DNA from: JANQIO01 sp038746745
GTDB lineage: Bacteria; Pseudomonadota; Gammaproteobacteria; Pseudomonadales; Halieaceae
NCBI GenBank assembly: GCA_038746745.1
Contig: JBCDKJ010000012.1
Span: 10,300-74,299, forward strand
DNA: 64,000 bases
Reading direction: 5' to 3'
Made by a program: the position numbers and the translations under genes. This document shows positions 36,237-45,065 of the stretch, piece by piece. Every line of letters starts with the position of its first letter. The stretch's first letter is position 1. A model generated the notes under the pieces. It had not been told where the DNA came from and searched no databases. It was given only the letters and a program-made list of their open reading frames with translations.

Positions 36237-36763
36237 ATTGCTAGCAGGTATCGGCGTCGATCGTCCCGGTATTACTACCGTTTAGAAATCTATTGCCTCC
36301 GAGTATACCCCCGTAAATCCTGGGCTGACAGCAGGTAATGTCTGGAAATTTGCAGTCTGTCACGTTGCGCAAGGTGGTTTTTTGACCTTATGTCGTTATT
36401 GGGCAGAAAGAGCACCGCACCTGACGCAATTTGTCAGTAAGCGACCAAAGCAAACAGTATCGTCGCAAACAGGCAGGGACGCTGCAAAGCATGTTGTGGA
36501 TTGCAAGTTATTGAAATAATTAAAGGAAAAAATTTCTCCTCACGAGAAAAAAAGTTGGCACAGCGGCTGCATACACAGACTGTACTGCACCGCTGGACAC
36601 GGCGGGCGTGTAGAGCATCGCAAGCGTTGGGGAGAGGTAGAAACCCTGGTTACGTAGCTCGATAGCACAGCGTGTCTGCCGTGACACATACAGTTTGTTG
36701 TTTTTTTGTTTGTATTTGTTGTTAGTTGTAACAGTTATTTACGATTTTCGTAGGAGTAAGGAC
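36237..36763. other. pilB-pilA divergent intergenic region
   Basis: This 527-bp gap has no credible gene. It holds the pilA sigma54-type promoter and a leader of about 180 nt. TGTC-containing elements (for example in the inverted repeat TGACGCAATTTGTCA, 36422-36436) lie upstream of that promoter and could be PilR-type activator sites, since PilR sites in Pseudomonas contain TGTC. AT-rich stretches occur around 36505-36553 and 36690-36740. The leader's role is unknown. Confidence 0.6.
36555..36571 (+). promoter_or_regulatory. Sigma54 (-24/-12) promoter of pilA
   Basis: TTGGCACAGCGGCTGCA matches the RpoN consensus TTGGCAC-N5-TTGCA except for one T. The invariant GG (36557-36558) and GC (36569-36570) have the required spacing. 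Transcription would start near 36582, giving a leader of about 180 nt before pilA. RpoN with the PilSR system drives pilA in other gammaproteobacteria; pilSR is not in this window. Confidence 0.8.
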
Positions 36764-37198
36764 ATGACCAAGACGAATCAGAAGGGTTTTACGCTGATCG
36801 AACTGATGATCGTTATCGCGATCGTCGGCATTCTCGCAGCCGTTGCGCTGCCTGCTTACCAGGATTACACCATCCGCGCTCGTATGTCTGAGCCGCTGGC
36901 GCTGCTTGGCGAAGCTAAGAACAGCGTTACCGAGTACTACATCTCTACTGGCCAGCTGCCTGCTGACGCTGCTGCTGCTGGTATCCGTGAGACGATCGGC
37001 ACCACGCTGGTTGACACCATGGCTTACGCTAACACGGGTAACATCACCGTAACGCTGACCGCAGACGCCTCCTGGGGTGACGCAGCCAGCCAAACCGTAG
37101 TACTGAGCCTTATCGGTACATCGGGTGGAACGCTGGAATATGCTTGCATCCCCGGCACCGTCGAAGCCAAGTTTCTCCCGGCAAACTGCCGCGGCTAA
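36764..37198 (+). CDS. pilA: Type IVa major pilin PilA
   Basis: PilA is the structural subunit of the type IV pilus. The ATG at 36764, with TAGGAG upstream, gives a 144-aa prepilin. A short basic leader, MTKTNQKG, is followed by the cleavage site G|FTLIELMIVIAIVGILA; the Glu at mature position 5 is present. The C-terminal half ends with a two-cysteine loop (YACIPG and ANCRG), the usual D-region disulfide. The frame is open further upstream, but that part is leader. Downstream lie a strong terminator and two candidate glycosylation genes. Confidence 0.95.
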   Translation: MTKTNQKGFTLIELMIVIAIVGILAAVALPAYQDYTIRARMSEPLALLGEAKNSVTEYYISTGQLPADAAAAGIRETIGTTLVDTMAYANTGNITVTLTADASWGDAASQTVVLSLIGTSGGTLEYACIPGTVEAKFLPANCRG

Positions 37199-37213
37199 AC
37201 TGGCCTAGTGAAG

Positions 37214-37241
37214 AGCCCGGGCTTGTCCCGGGCTTTTTTTT
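37214..37241 (+). terminator. Intrinsic terminator after pilA
   Basis: AGCCCGGG (37214-37221) pairs perfectly with CCCGGGCT (37227-37234) around a 5-nt loop, followed by a T-run. It should end most pilA transcription, leaving limited read-through into the downstream GT-C genes. Confidence 0.92.
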
Positions 37242-37277
37242 GTTCAAAATTAGCACAAGCCGGCGTTTGCAGGACTT

Positions 37278-38864
37278 ATGCCTAAACAACTCATACCGCG
37301 TTTGACACCGGCGCTACTGCCAGTGGCTTGTGTGATGATCTATGCGCCAAATTTTGGCGATTTCTTTCTGCCAGCGGTCCAGCCGCTGGTTCGAGGTATG
37401 GCAATGATGCCCCTGGAGTTGCTTGCGCTGGACAGCTGGCGTATCGCGGCTATGACAGAGTCGGGCATCTCTCTGGCGCAGCTGAGTTTTTACTTGCAGG
37501 CCATGTTGTTGGACATGCTCGAACCTGTCAGCAGCCGCTGGATCAATCTTGTCCTGCATGGAATCAATGCGATGCTCTGCGCGGACGTGTCCTATCGCGC
37601 GTTGATGGCGCGTCCTCACTCGCACAACACGGCAGGCCGAGCAGCGGCTGCGGCCTTAATGGGGGCAGCGTTCTGGAGCCTGAATCCGCTGCAGGTTGAC
37701 ACGGTCATGACAACACTGGCACGTGGCGAATTACTGGCCGTACTGATCAGCCTGTTAACTGTTTCCCAATACATTCGCTGGCGTAGCCTTGACGCATCAC
37801 CCGCTGCACAGTCATTGACCGTGGCCGGTGTCTGGTTGTCGCTGGCAACGGTAGCCGCCGGTCTGTGCGATGCCGATGGTTGGCTGATTCCGGTGTATGT
37901 CTTACTCATAGAAGCCACCTTGTTTCGACCATGGTCATTGGGTGACACCTCTGCGGATATGCAAGATCAGTGGCGTGCCACGTCATTTTCCTTGCTTTGG
38001 GTTCTGGCGCTGCTGCCATCCTGGGGGGGCTTCACAAACACTGCTGTACTGCCCGACGGTTATTATCTGGCATTGCTCACACCCTGCTGTTTGCTGACGT
38101 GGTGGCTGACGGCATGGACCACGCAAAAGCAAGGTCTGACAGTACTGTTTGGCATACCTGTGCTGACACTGTGCTCGGTACTTGCCTTTCTCCAGGCCGG
38201 TCACTGGCGCAATGACACCCTGTTGGCGGAACATCGCTATCAACAGGATCCTGAAACCTACGAGACTCGTGTAGCGCTGGCGCGTGCTTACTATGCTGCG
38301 GCAGGGCAGCAGAAGACTGATGCGTCTGCGCGCCGCTTCCTCACAACCGCAATGCGCCTTGCCGGCGATGCGCTGGCACTGCGGCCAGACAGGGCGGCGG
38401 CTCACGCCGAATTGATTTTGTTAGAGAGCCTGATGAATGTCGATGCAGAGACGCGATACCAGCTTTTGGCCGATGTGCTGATGCGGCGAGCCCCCGACTC
38501 GCAGGATATGGACAGCCTGCGGCGACTGGAGCGCTGTACTCGCGCAGAGGTCTGCACAGCGCCGGCCGGCGGTTTTGAGAACTGGCTGGCACGGGTTGCC
38601 GATCACCACCAGCATGAGCCTTTGTGGGATTTGTTGCTGGAGCACTGTCTCATGCGTTCAGACTACAGCTGTTTGCGCCAGCGATCGCAAGCTGTGATAG
38701 ATGCTGCGCCCGATGGTTTTTTCGCATACCGAGCGCTTTATACCGCGGCGCGCGCTGAGGGAGATATCGAGACTGCACAGGCGACGGTGCTACGAATGGC
38801 CCAAACAAACCCGCAGCGACGCTGGCAGCCCTGGATTCGAGACTTCGCGGCAGGACGCTTATGA
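37278..38864 (+). CDS. GT-C-like polytopic membrane protein with TPR region, catalytic motifs degenerate
   Basis: The 528-aa protein has about ten membrane segments (residues 10 to about 310) and a helical TPR-like C-terminal part (about 325-525). It looks like a paralogue of the next gene: LNPLQVDTVMTTLARGELLA aligns with LSQPLLLSTTLYVVQRMTLL, and HWRNDTLL with VWSDDRLL just before the TPR part. However, the aspartate pair expected in the first periplasmic loop of GT-C enzymes is missing (FGDFFLPAVQPL), and the EHRNYLP motif is replaced by DGYYLAL. I infer a non-catalytic partner or a diverged enzyme. No specific function can be assigned. It overlaps the next gene by 4 nt. Confidence 0.75.
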   Translation: MPKQLIPRLTPALLPVACVMIYAPNFGDFFLPAVQPLVRGMAMMPLELLALDSWRIAAMTESGISLAQLSFYLQAMLLDMLEPVSSRWINLVLHGINAMLCADVSYRALMARPHSHNTAGRAAAAALMGAAFWSLNPLQVDTVMTTLARGELLAVLISLLTVSQYIRWRSLDASPAAQSLTVAGVWLSLATVAAGLCDADGWLIPVYVLLIEATLFRPWSLGDTSADMQDQWRATSFSLLWVLALLPSWGGFTNTAVLPDGYYLALLTPCCLLTWWLTAWTTQKQGLTVLFGIPVLTLCSVLAFLQAGHWRNDTLLAEHRYQQDPETYETRVALARAYYAAAGQQKTDASARRFLTTAMRLAGDALALRPDRAAAHAELILLESLMNVDAETRYQLLADVLMRRAPDSQDMDSLRRLERCTRAEVCTAPAGGFENWLARVADHHQHEPLWDLLLEHCLMRSDYSCLRQRSQAVIDAAPDGFFAYRALYTAARAEGDIETAQATVLRMAQTNPQRRWQPWIRDFAAGRL

Positions 38865-40780
38865 CAAAGCCCAGACTGCTGCCTGGGTTTCTGGGGCTGT
38901 TGGCAATGGTGCTCGTAGCCTGGGCCTATTGGCCGGGGCTCAGTGGTCCAGCCCTGTTGGATGATAGTGCGAATCTTATGCCCCTGGACCGGCTGGGACT
39001 TTCTGAGGCCTATGCTGTAGATGTAGCGACAGGGAACCGCTCCGGTCCGTATGGACGGCCTCTGGCCATGGCAAGCTTCGTTCTGGAGCGCCTCTATCTG
39101 GATTATGGACTGCGTGGACAGAAGACCGTCGGTCTGGTGCTGCACCTTTTATGCGGCGGCGTACTCTGCCTGTTGGCTCGACGGCTTAGTAGGCATATTG
39201 GTCTGGAATCAGACTGGACTGCAGTCGCAGTTGCGGCACTTTGGCTCAGCCAGCCATTGCTTCTTAGCACCACCTTATACGTAGTGCAGAGAATGACGCT
39301 GTTGTCGGCACTGTTTTGCCTCTGCGCGATGTATGCCTATGTCTCGGGGCGATGCGCGCAACACAACGGAGGCTATGCGCTCACCTGGTTTTTGTTGTGC
39401 TTTGTTGCGACCACGCTGTCTGCGCTGGCCAAGGAAAATGGCTTGCTCACGCTGCCTTTACTTACCCTGCTGGAGGTCTTCTTTTTTCGCTTCCAGTCCG
39501 TAGATCCGAGCAGAAAGCAGCAGCTATACGGACTGCACATCGCGTTTTTCGTTGTGCCGCTGCTGGCATTTATTGCGGTGGTCGGATTCCGCCCGGACTT
39601 TCTGTTTAACGGATACGCTGTTCGTGACTTCACCATGCTGCAGCGGCTGGCGAGCCAGTCAGTGGTGTTGTTTGAGTATCTTCAGCAGTTAGCCTGGGTT
39701 GATGTGGGTAGCCTGGGGGTATATCACGATGACGTCCTGGCGCCGGCAGGGCTCGCGTCGGCAACGGTCTTGATGGCGGTCGCCGGTTGGGCCGGTTTGG
39801 CATCTATTGCCGCGTATGCTGCAGTATCAGGGCGCTTTTTGATGCCCGGGTTTGCTATCGCTTTTTTTATGGTGGCCCACGGAATGGAGTCTACGGTGTT
39901 CCCACTGGAGCTCTATTTTGAGCACCGTAATTATCTGCCTGCGACAGGCCTGATGCTGGGTGCAGGGTTTGCATCCGCTCAGTGTTCGAGGCGCTGGACC
40001 GCGTCCACAGGTATCATCGTGCTAGGGCTCATACTGCTGCTGTCTCGCAATATCCTGCTGCTCGGATCCCAGGCCTTTGTCTGGTCCGACGACCGGTTGC
40101 TGCATATCGAGGCAGTGGTGAACCATCCAAAGTCTGAGCGTGCGGCGCTGGAATTAGCAAGAGTGCTTGCTCAGGATGGCAATCTTCAGGGCGCGCTGAA
40201 TTTACTGGCAAATTCACGCCAGTACGCTGCGCGCAGCGATGCAGAAGAGAGACTGCTGCAGGCGGTATTTCACTGTATCGCTAAAAAGCCTCACCCGCAG
40301 CGCTTGCTAGAGGATATCCGCGTTGATCGTGACGAACTGGCATCGGTCAGGGTTAACAATGCTGTGCAGCATCTGACACAGTTGTCATTGGCAGACCTGT
40401 GTTTACCGGAGGACGCCCGGGCGTTTGCCGATGCAATGCGGGTTTGGATGCGAACCGATCATGATCCGCAGGGTACGCCTCGCCTTTACGGCAACCTGCT
40501 ACTACTGGAAAACAAACTGCAACGGTATGAAGTGGCTTTGCTCTATGCCAAGCTGCTGACCCAGCGCGAACCGGACAATGCGATGGGGCTTCAATTCAGG
40601 TTGTATCTAGCGACCCGATTAGATCTGGCAGAGGAGCGCGAGCAAGCGCGCGCTGAACTAATTCGCCTGCGAGATCTAGGTGCGCTGACCCGGCAAGAAG
40701 CTGCCAATCTGGCCTTGTTCAACGCGGGGAACGACGCCAGTACAACCGATTTCACTATCAAGGACAGCGATACCCTATGA
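38861..40780 (+). CDS. GT-C/TMTC-like O-glycosyltransferase with TPR domain
   Basis: A 639-aa membrane protein with about ten or more membrane segments followed by a TPR-like region (about residues 415-635). The first periplasmic loop has the aspartate pair D34-D35 (ALLDDSANL), as in protein mannosyltransferase-type GT-C enzymes. Later EHRNYLP (E354 onward) matches the motif seen in TPR-containing GT-C proteins. Such enzymes move a sugar from a polyprenyl-phosphate donor to a protein in the periplasm. The next gene encodes a likely donor synthase, and pilA lies just upstream, so pilin or another surface protein is a plausible acceptor. The acceptor and sugar are inferred. Confidence 0.78.
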   Translation: MTKPRLLPGFLGLLAMVLVAWAYWPGLSGPALLDDSANLMPLDRLGLSEAYAVDVATGNRSGPYGRPLAMASFVLERLYLDYGLRGQKTVGLVLHLLCGGVLCLLARRLSRHIGLESDWTAVAVAALWLSQPLLLSTTLYVVQRMTLLSALFCLCAMYAYVSGRCAQHNGGYALTWFLLCFVATTLSALAKENGLLTLPLLTLLEVFFFRFQSVDPSRKQQLYGLHIAFFVVPLLAFIAVVGFRPDFLFNGYAVRDFTMLQRLASQSVVLFEYLQQLAWVDVGSLGVYHDDVLAPAGLASATVLMAVAGWAGLASIAAYAAVSGRFLMPGFAIAFFMVAHGMESTVFPLELYFEHRNYLPATGLMLGAGFASAQCSRRWTASTGIIVLGLILLLSRNILLLGSQAFVWSDDRLLHIEAVVNHPKSERAALELARVLAQDGNLQGALNLLANSRQYAARSDAEERLLQAVFHCIAKKPHPQRLLEDIRVDRDELASVRVNNAVQHLTQLSLADLCLPEDARAFADAMRVWMRTDHDPQGTPRLYGNLLLLENKLQRYEVALLYAKLLTQREPDNAMGLQFRLYLATRLDLAEEREQARAELIRLRDLGALTRQEAANLALFNAGNDASTTDFTIKDSDTL

Positions 40781-41637
40781 ACAGTGCGCGTGTTTCTATC
40801 GTCATCCCGGCTAAAAATGAATCTGCGGGGCTCGCAGGTCTTCTGCCAGCGCTATGTGAGAGCTTTCCGCAAGCGGAGCTTGTTGTGGTGGATGACGGTT
40901 CCACTGATGACACCGCAACCGTCGCAGAGTCAGCGGGCGCGCAGTTAGTGCGACACCCCTACAGCAAGGGCAATGGAGCCGCGATAAAGTCTGGCGCCAG
41001 GGCCGCATCCGGCGAGGTCATACTGTTTATGGATGGTGACGGGCAGCACCGACCAGAGGATATTCCCGCACTGTTGCAGAAGCTTGATCAAGGCTACGAT
41101 CTGGTAGTGGGCGCAAGACAGGGGCGGTCGGATCAAGCCAGCGTGGCGCGATGGGGCGCAAACAGTCTTTACAATCTCTTCGCCAGTTGGATGGTAGGGC
41201 ATGAAATCGATGACCTGACATCGGGAATGCGCGCTGTTAAGCGTGAGAAATTCCTTAGCTTTCTGTACCTGCTACCGAACGGTTTCTCTTACCCGACGAC
41301 GTCTACCATGGCATTTTATCGTGCGGGTTATTCAGTTGCTTTTGTTCCCATTACTACCCGCGAACGAATTGGCCAGAGTCACATCAACATCTGGCGTGAC
41401 GGCATCCGCTTCTTACTTATCATCTTTAAAATAGGAACGCTGTACTCTCCACTTAAGCTGTTTGTTCCAATTGCATTCGGGATTTTCGCTGCTGGCCTGT
41501 CCTACTATGCCTACACCTTCTTCAGCTTTGGCCGTTTTACCAATATGAGTCTTTTGATGTTTGTATCTTCTGTTATTGTCTTCCTGATTGGCTTGATTTC
41601 AGAGCAAATCAGCAATCTGATGTATCGCAGGGATTAG
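40777..41637 (+). CDS. Polyprenyl-phosphate sugar synthase (DPM1/GT2 family)
   Basis: A 286-aa family-2 glycosyltransferase. The GT-A domain has VSIVIPAKNESAGLAGLLPA, the nucleotide-sugar-binding VVDDGSTDD and the DXD-type FMDGDGQH. Residues after about 220 form two membrane segments, as in polyprenyl-phosphate mannose/glucose synthases. It would make a lipid-linked monosaccharide at the cytoplasmic face, the kind of donor a GT-C enzyme needs. It overlaps the GT-C gene upstream by 4 nt (ATGA), making them an operon. Its stop codon overlaps by 4 nt with the convergent gene on the minus strand. Confidence 0.85.
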   Translation: MNSARVSIVIPAKNESAGLAGLLPALCESFPQAELVVVDDGSTDDTATVAESAGAQLVRHPYSKGNGAAIKSGARAASGEVILFMDGDGQHRPEDIPALLQKLDQGYDLVVGARQGRSDQASVARWGANSLYNLFASWMVGHEIDDLTSGMRAVKREKFLSFLYLLPNGFSYPTTSTMAFYRAGYSVAFVPITTRERIGQSHINIWRDGIRFLLIIFKIGTLYSPLKLFVPIAFGIFAAGLSYYAYTFFSFGRFTNMSLLMFVSSVIVFLIGLISEQISNLMYRRD

Positions 41638-42572
41638 GGTGTTGCCGCAGCCCCCATTTTTCCCAGAATTCCATGCCATAGTCCGCGCAGGGTCGCTACG
41701 AGATACGAAGCTGGAGAAGCAGCCCTGTTAAAGGTCAGATTGGCGTAAACGATTCCCAGGATGTACCAACCACTACGCAGCTTCCAGCGCCAGTCCGTAT
41801 GCTGAAGTTTCAATAACGCACAGTAGTTTCTGACGCGATAGTAGATTCTTAACGGGCTGTAAGCACTTTCATTGCGCCAACCGAGAAACCACACCCGGAG
41901 CACATTGTCGCCCATGTGCTGTTGCATCTGGGCCAACGCGCTTCCCACAACCACGTAACCCTGCGCGCGAGCCCGGTGACACCATTCGGTGTCTACAAAA
42001 TCAATAAAGAAATCCTCGCGCATTAACCCTATATCGAGCAGCGCCGCCACGGGTAATAAACTTCCGGAAGTAATGAGCGATTGAGTGTAGAGATAGAGCT
42101 GTTCGCTACTTGGATGCGCATGGGTATGGAAAGTCTTCGAAGGCGAACTGACCTGAAACGGATAGGTGTAGCCCGTGTAAAGATCGGAATAGCGCGGGCC
42201 AACTGCGGCGACACGATCACCTTCTTCGTCAAGCTGACGGCGACAGACGTGCAGCTGCTGCACCATGTCTTCGGCGGGAAGGCTGTCCTGATCACTTAGG
42301 AGTACATACTCATAGCCAGCTTCTATGGCTGCCCTGATGCCAGTATTGAGTCCTGCAGCCAGGCCTCTGTTTTCCCCTGCTGAGTCCAGGCACACCTGGC
42401 TGCTTACCAGTGTGCAAGCGGAGAGAATCCGCTGTATGTCTTGGCCGCCGTCAGGGCTGTTGTCGACCAGAAATATCTTGTCGACCTGCCTGTCCAATCG
42501 CAGCAAGAGTGCCCGTAGCTTTTCCGCCTCGGGCAGATAGCTCACGATAATTGCAGCGGTCTTCTCGGTCAT
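41634..42572 (-). CDS. Rhamnosyltransferase-like GT2 glycosyltransferase
   Basis: A 312-aa protein of the rhamnosyltransferase branch of family 2. It has AAIIVSYLPEAEKLRALL at the start, then VDNSPDGG, NRGLAAGLNTGIRAA and the catalytic DXD-type LLSDQDS. The frame extends upstream to 42746, but the ATG at 42572 overlaps the previous stop by 4 nt (ATGA) and matches the family start. It is the last gene of the six-gene polysaccharide operon. The sugar transferred cannot be read from sequence. Confidence 0.85.
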   Translation of the reverse strand: MTEKTAAIIVSYLPEAEKLRALLLRLDRQVDKIFLVDNSPDGGQDIQRILSACTLVSSQVCLDSAGENRGLAAGLNTGIRAAIEAGYEYVLLSDQDSLPAEDMVQQLHVCRRQLDEEGDRVAAVGPRYSDLYTGYTYPFQVSSPSKTFHTHAHPSSEQLYLYTQSLITSGSLLPVAALLDIGLMREDFFIDFVDTEWCHRARAQGYVVVGSALAQMQQHMGDNVLRVWFLGWRNESAYSPLRIYYRVRNYCALLKLQHTDWRWKLRSGWYILGIVYANLTFNRAASPASYLVATLRGLWHGILGKMGAAATP

Positions 42573-43639
42573 CTTTTGATCGCGCTTACGGTGATGAACT
42601 CCCGTCGCGCCGGACTTATCATCTGCATGAGCTCTGCGCCCAGGGCGCGTAACATATACCAGGGACCGCGTACGCTGGTGCCGGTTTGACCCGACTGAAT
42701 GCCATTGCTCGCGCTGTAAACTGTGAATGCGGAGAGACCATGCCAATGCTGCTTCACCTCTGCAAAGCCCACGGTGACGAGCTGCTCGATCAGCGTGTTT
42801 CGTTCGAACAGAACCAGGTGTCTTGGCGGGTCCAGGTCCCGCCAGTATCGACCGAAACGCGCGTGGCCACGGGCACAGAGATTCGGGGTTTCACACCACA
42901 GAGTGCCGCCGGGATTCAACATTGCAAAGGCCTGTTGCAAGAGCTGAATCGGTTCCTGTACGTGTTCTATCACGTGCGAGAGGGTAATAACGTCGAACTG
43001 CTCACCCTCTGCGTGCAGGTCGGCAACGTTCGCATGTCGAACGGAAAGCCCGCGCGACTGTGCGGTCTCGACCGCGGCCTTATCAAAGTCGATCCCTTCA
43101 GCTGTCCAGCCAATCTCTTCTGCCAGTTTCAGAAATCCGCCGTTGCCGAAACCGATATCCAGCAACCTACCCCCCTTGGCGGGTAACTTTGGCAGCTGGC
43201 GACAGCGCGTATCAGCGGCGGCGCGCAGGGGCGGCAGTACTGCAACCAGCCATCTTCCCAGCGGCAGGGTGGGCTCTTTTTCCAATCCATAGCGCGCGTT
43301 CAGGTAATCATTTAGCGCGTCGTGAAAAAAAGACCGCAGTAGACCGATGCGTCTGACAATGGGTTGATCAGTGGTGGAGTGAGTAAAGTAATCCTGATAT
43401 GCCCTGCCAAGACTCTCGGGACTGGGGCGTGGATCCAGCCAAACGCTATTGCAACGAGAGCAACGAAATAGGTCCCAGCGTCCTGGCGCAACGCCAAAGA
43501 CCTTATCCTCAAGGTGGCGATACACAGGAACTCTTTCAGTGCAGCCGCAGACAGGACATTCTGGAACGGCATTCAGGTCTTCATCAGGCCACAGTTCATA
43601 GCCAGGAGCGTCTTCTGTGCTGTCGTCTAGTTCAGACAT
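42569..43639 (-). CDS. Class I SAM-dependent methyltransferase with N-terminal zinc ribbon
   Basis: A 356-aa protein. The N-terminus has a zinc-ribbon-like set of cysteines (CPVCGC, then CSRC) and a segment common in sugar methyltransferases. The methyltransferase core has LLDIGFGNGGFLKLAEEIG (SAM loop), AEGIDFD and the motif LSHVIEHVQEP; after it come NPGGTLWCETPN and DPPRHLVLFE. Such proteins often methylate capping or side sugars in polysaccharide clusters. The substrate is unknown. It overlaps the next GT gene by 4 nt. Confidence 0.85.
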   Translation of the reverse strand: MSELDDSTEDAPGYELWPDEDLNAVPECPVCGCTERVPVYRHLEDKVFGVAPGRWDLFRCSRCNSVWLDPRPSPESLGRAYQDYFTHSTTDQPIVRRIGLLRSFFHDALNDYLNARYGLEKEPTLPLGRWLVAVLPPLRAAADTRCRQLPKLPAKGGRLLDIGFGNGGFLKLAEEIGWTAEGIDFDKAAVETAQSRGLSVRHANVADLHAEGEQFDVITLSHVIEHVQEPIQLLQQAFAMLNPGGTLWCETPNLCARGHARFGRYWRDLDPPRHLVLFERNTLIEQLVTVGFAEVKQHWHGLSAFTVYSASNGIQSGQTGTSVRGPWYMLRALGAELMQMISPARREFITVSAIKR

Positions 43640-43685
43640 GATTGAGCGGAATTCGGTTCACTTATGTATTAGCGGAGATGTAAGG

Positions 43686-45065
43686 CTATCGCTGTAAGGC
43701 AAGAGAGCCCAGCAGTGTTAGCGCTGACAATGGACACAATAGAGCGGCGGGGAGCAACGCGCTTTTCCCATCGCGCATTCGCAGAGCGGCAGCTACAAAC
43801 AGCAGCAGCGTATCCAGCGCCACACGGATCGTCCACGCGATGGCAGCGCCCAGTATGCCGAAGCTGCTCACAAGCGTTACCAGCAAGACTGCATAAATGG
43901 GCAGCTCTGCAAGATGCAGCTTTGCTGTGACGTCAGCGTGACCGAACGCCTGAATGAGACTGAAGGGAATGTGCGCAAATCCGTTAATCAGCACGCCTAA
44001 CAGAATAGTATTTGCAATGGGCAAGGCTTGACTGGCAAAGCTCTCACCCAGCCAGAGCGACAGAAGTGGGCCGAGGACGTAACCAGCAATGCAGATGGGT
44101 AGGGTCCAGACGGCGAGCAGCAGGACACCCCCCCGTTGGCTGATAGGCCCTGCCAATGGCCCCTGATTGCCACTGTGAGCAAGCGCAGGGAAGGCCGCGT
44201 TCATTGCTGCCAGAGGTACACTGGTTGCGCGAAACAGTGTGTCCAGTGGTACGGTGTAGTGGGCGATAAGTGCCGGTGGGAAAAGGGTGGCCAGATAGAA
44301 ACGATCAGCATGCGCCATCAGCGGCCCGACTACGTTTGACACAGAAAGCCAGCCTGAGTATCGCCAGAGCTGATTGCTTTGCAGTCGTTCTGCACCAGTC
44401 CTCAGAAGGGAGGGTCGCAGCGTTCTCCGCAGCGTCATGTACCAACAGGCGGCGCCAAGCAAGCGGACGATAGCCAGCCCCGCAATCGCCCAGGCGACAC
44501 TTGGCTTATACCAGGACGCAGCGGCTGGCAGCGCAAATGACAACACGCCCAGTGGCACCCTCAGCGCATTCACCAGATCAAACCGCTCAAGCCCTTCCAG
44601 CGCTCCAATGATGCTGCTTGAAGCCAGTAGCAACGGGATGGATGCAGCCAGCCAGTACAGGCCCGTTCGCGTTTCGTTCGCTACTTCAACATCGGCTATC
44701 TCCAACGCTCTGAGACCAGCGTCTGCACATAGCCAGATGAGAACTGCCCAGCAGCAACCCAGCAGCAGCGTCAGGAGCACCGTGCGCAGAACGAGATCAG
44801 CGATCAGCGTGCGTGCAACCCCATTCCCGAGTGCGCTGGCGACCGTCTGAGTTAGCGCGCGGCCCAGCCCCAGATCAAACAGCCCGGCAAAGCCAATAAG
44901 ACCCATGGCCAGGGTAAAGATGCCGAGTCTTGCTTCGCCCAGATTGTTCAGCAGTACGGGCACCGCTATTAGCCCGACCAGCACAGGCAGCACCGCGCCT
45001 GCCACGTTATAGCCTGCATTTTGCAATATCCTACCCAGTGCAGGCTGATCTGCTCCTGTGTTCAT
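43686..45065 (-). CDS. Polysaccharide flippase (Wzx/MATE-like oligosaccharide translocase)
   Basis: A 459-aa polytopic protein with about twelve to fourteen membrane segments of the polysaccharide-transport (MVF/PST) superfamily. It would flip undecaprenyl-linked oligosaccharides to the periplasm. The ATG at 45065 overlaps the stop of the upstream gene by 4 nt, so the extra upstream residues in the open frame are not used. The sequence is diverse, with LGEARLGIFTLAMGLIGFAG near the start typical of Wzx. No Wzy-type polymerase is seen in the cluster. Confidence 0.85.
   Translation of the reverse strand: MNTGADQPALGRILQNAGYNVAGAVLPVLVGLIAVPVLLNNLGEARLGIFTLAMGLIGFAGLFDLGLGRALTQTVASALGNGVARTLIADLVLRTVLLTLLLGCCWAVLIWLCADAGLRALEIADVEVANETRTGLYWLAASIPLLLASSSIIGALEGLERFDLVNALRVPLGVLSFALPAAASWYKPSVAWAIAGLAIVRLLGAACWYMTLRRTLRPSLLRTGAERLQSNQLWRYSGWLSVSNVVGPLMAHADRFYLATLFPPALIAHYTVPLDTLFRATSVPLAAMNAAFPALAHSGNQGPLAGPISQRGGVLLLAVWTLPICIAGYVLGPLLSLWLGESFASQALPIANTILLGVLINGFAHIPFSLIQAFGHADVTAKLHLAELPIYAVLLVTLVSSFGILGAAIAWTIRVALDTLLLFVAAALRMRDGKSALLPAALLCPLSALTLLGSLALQR

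Noticed and set aside
37201..37277. tRNA gene after pilA, as in some pseudomonads
   Set aside because: Only a terminator hairpin and a short gap are present; no cloverleaf is possible in this space.
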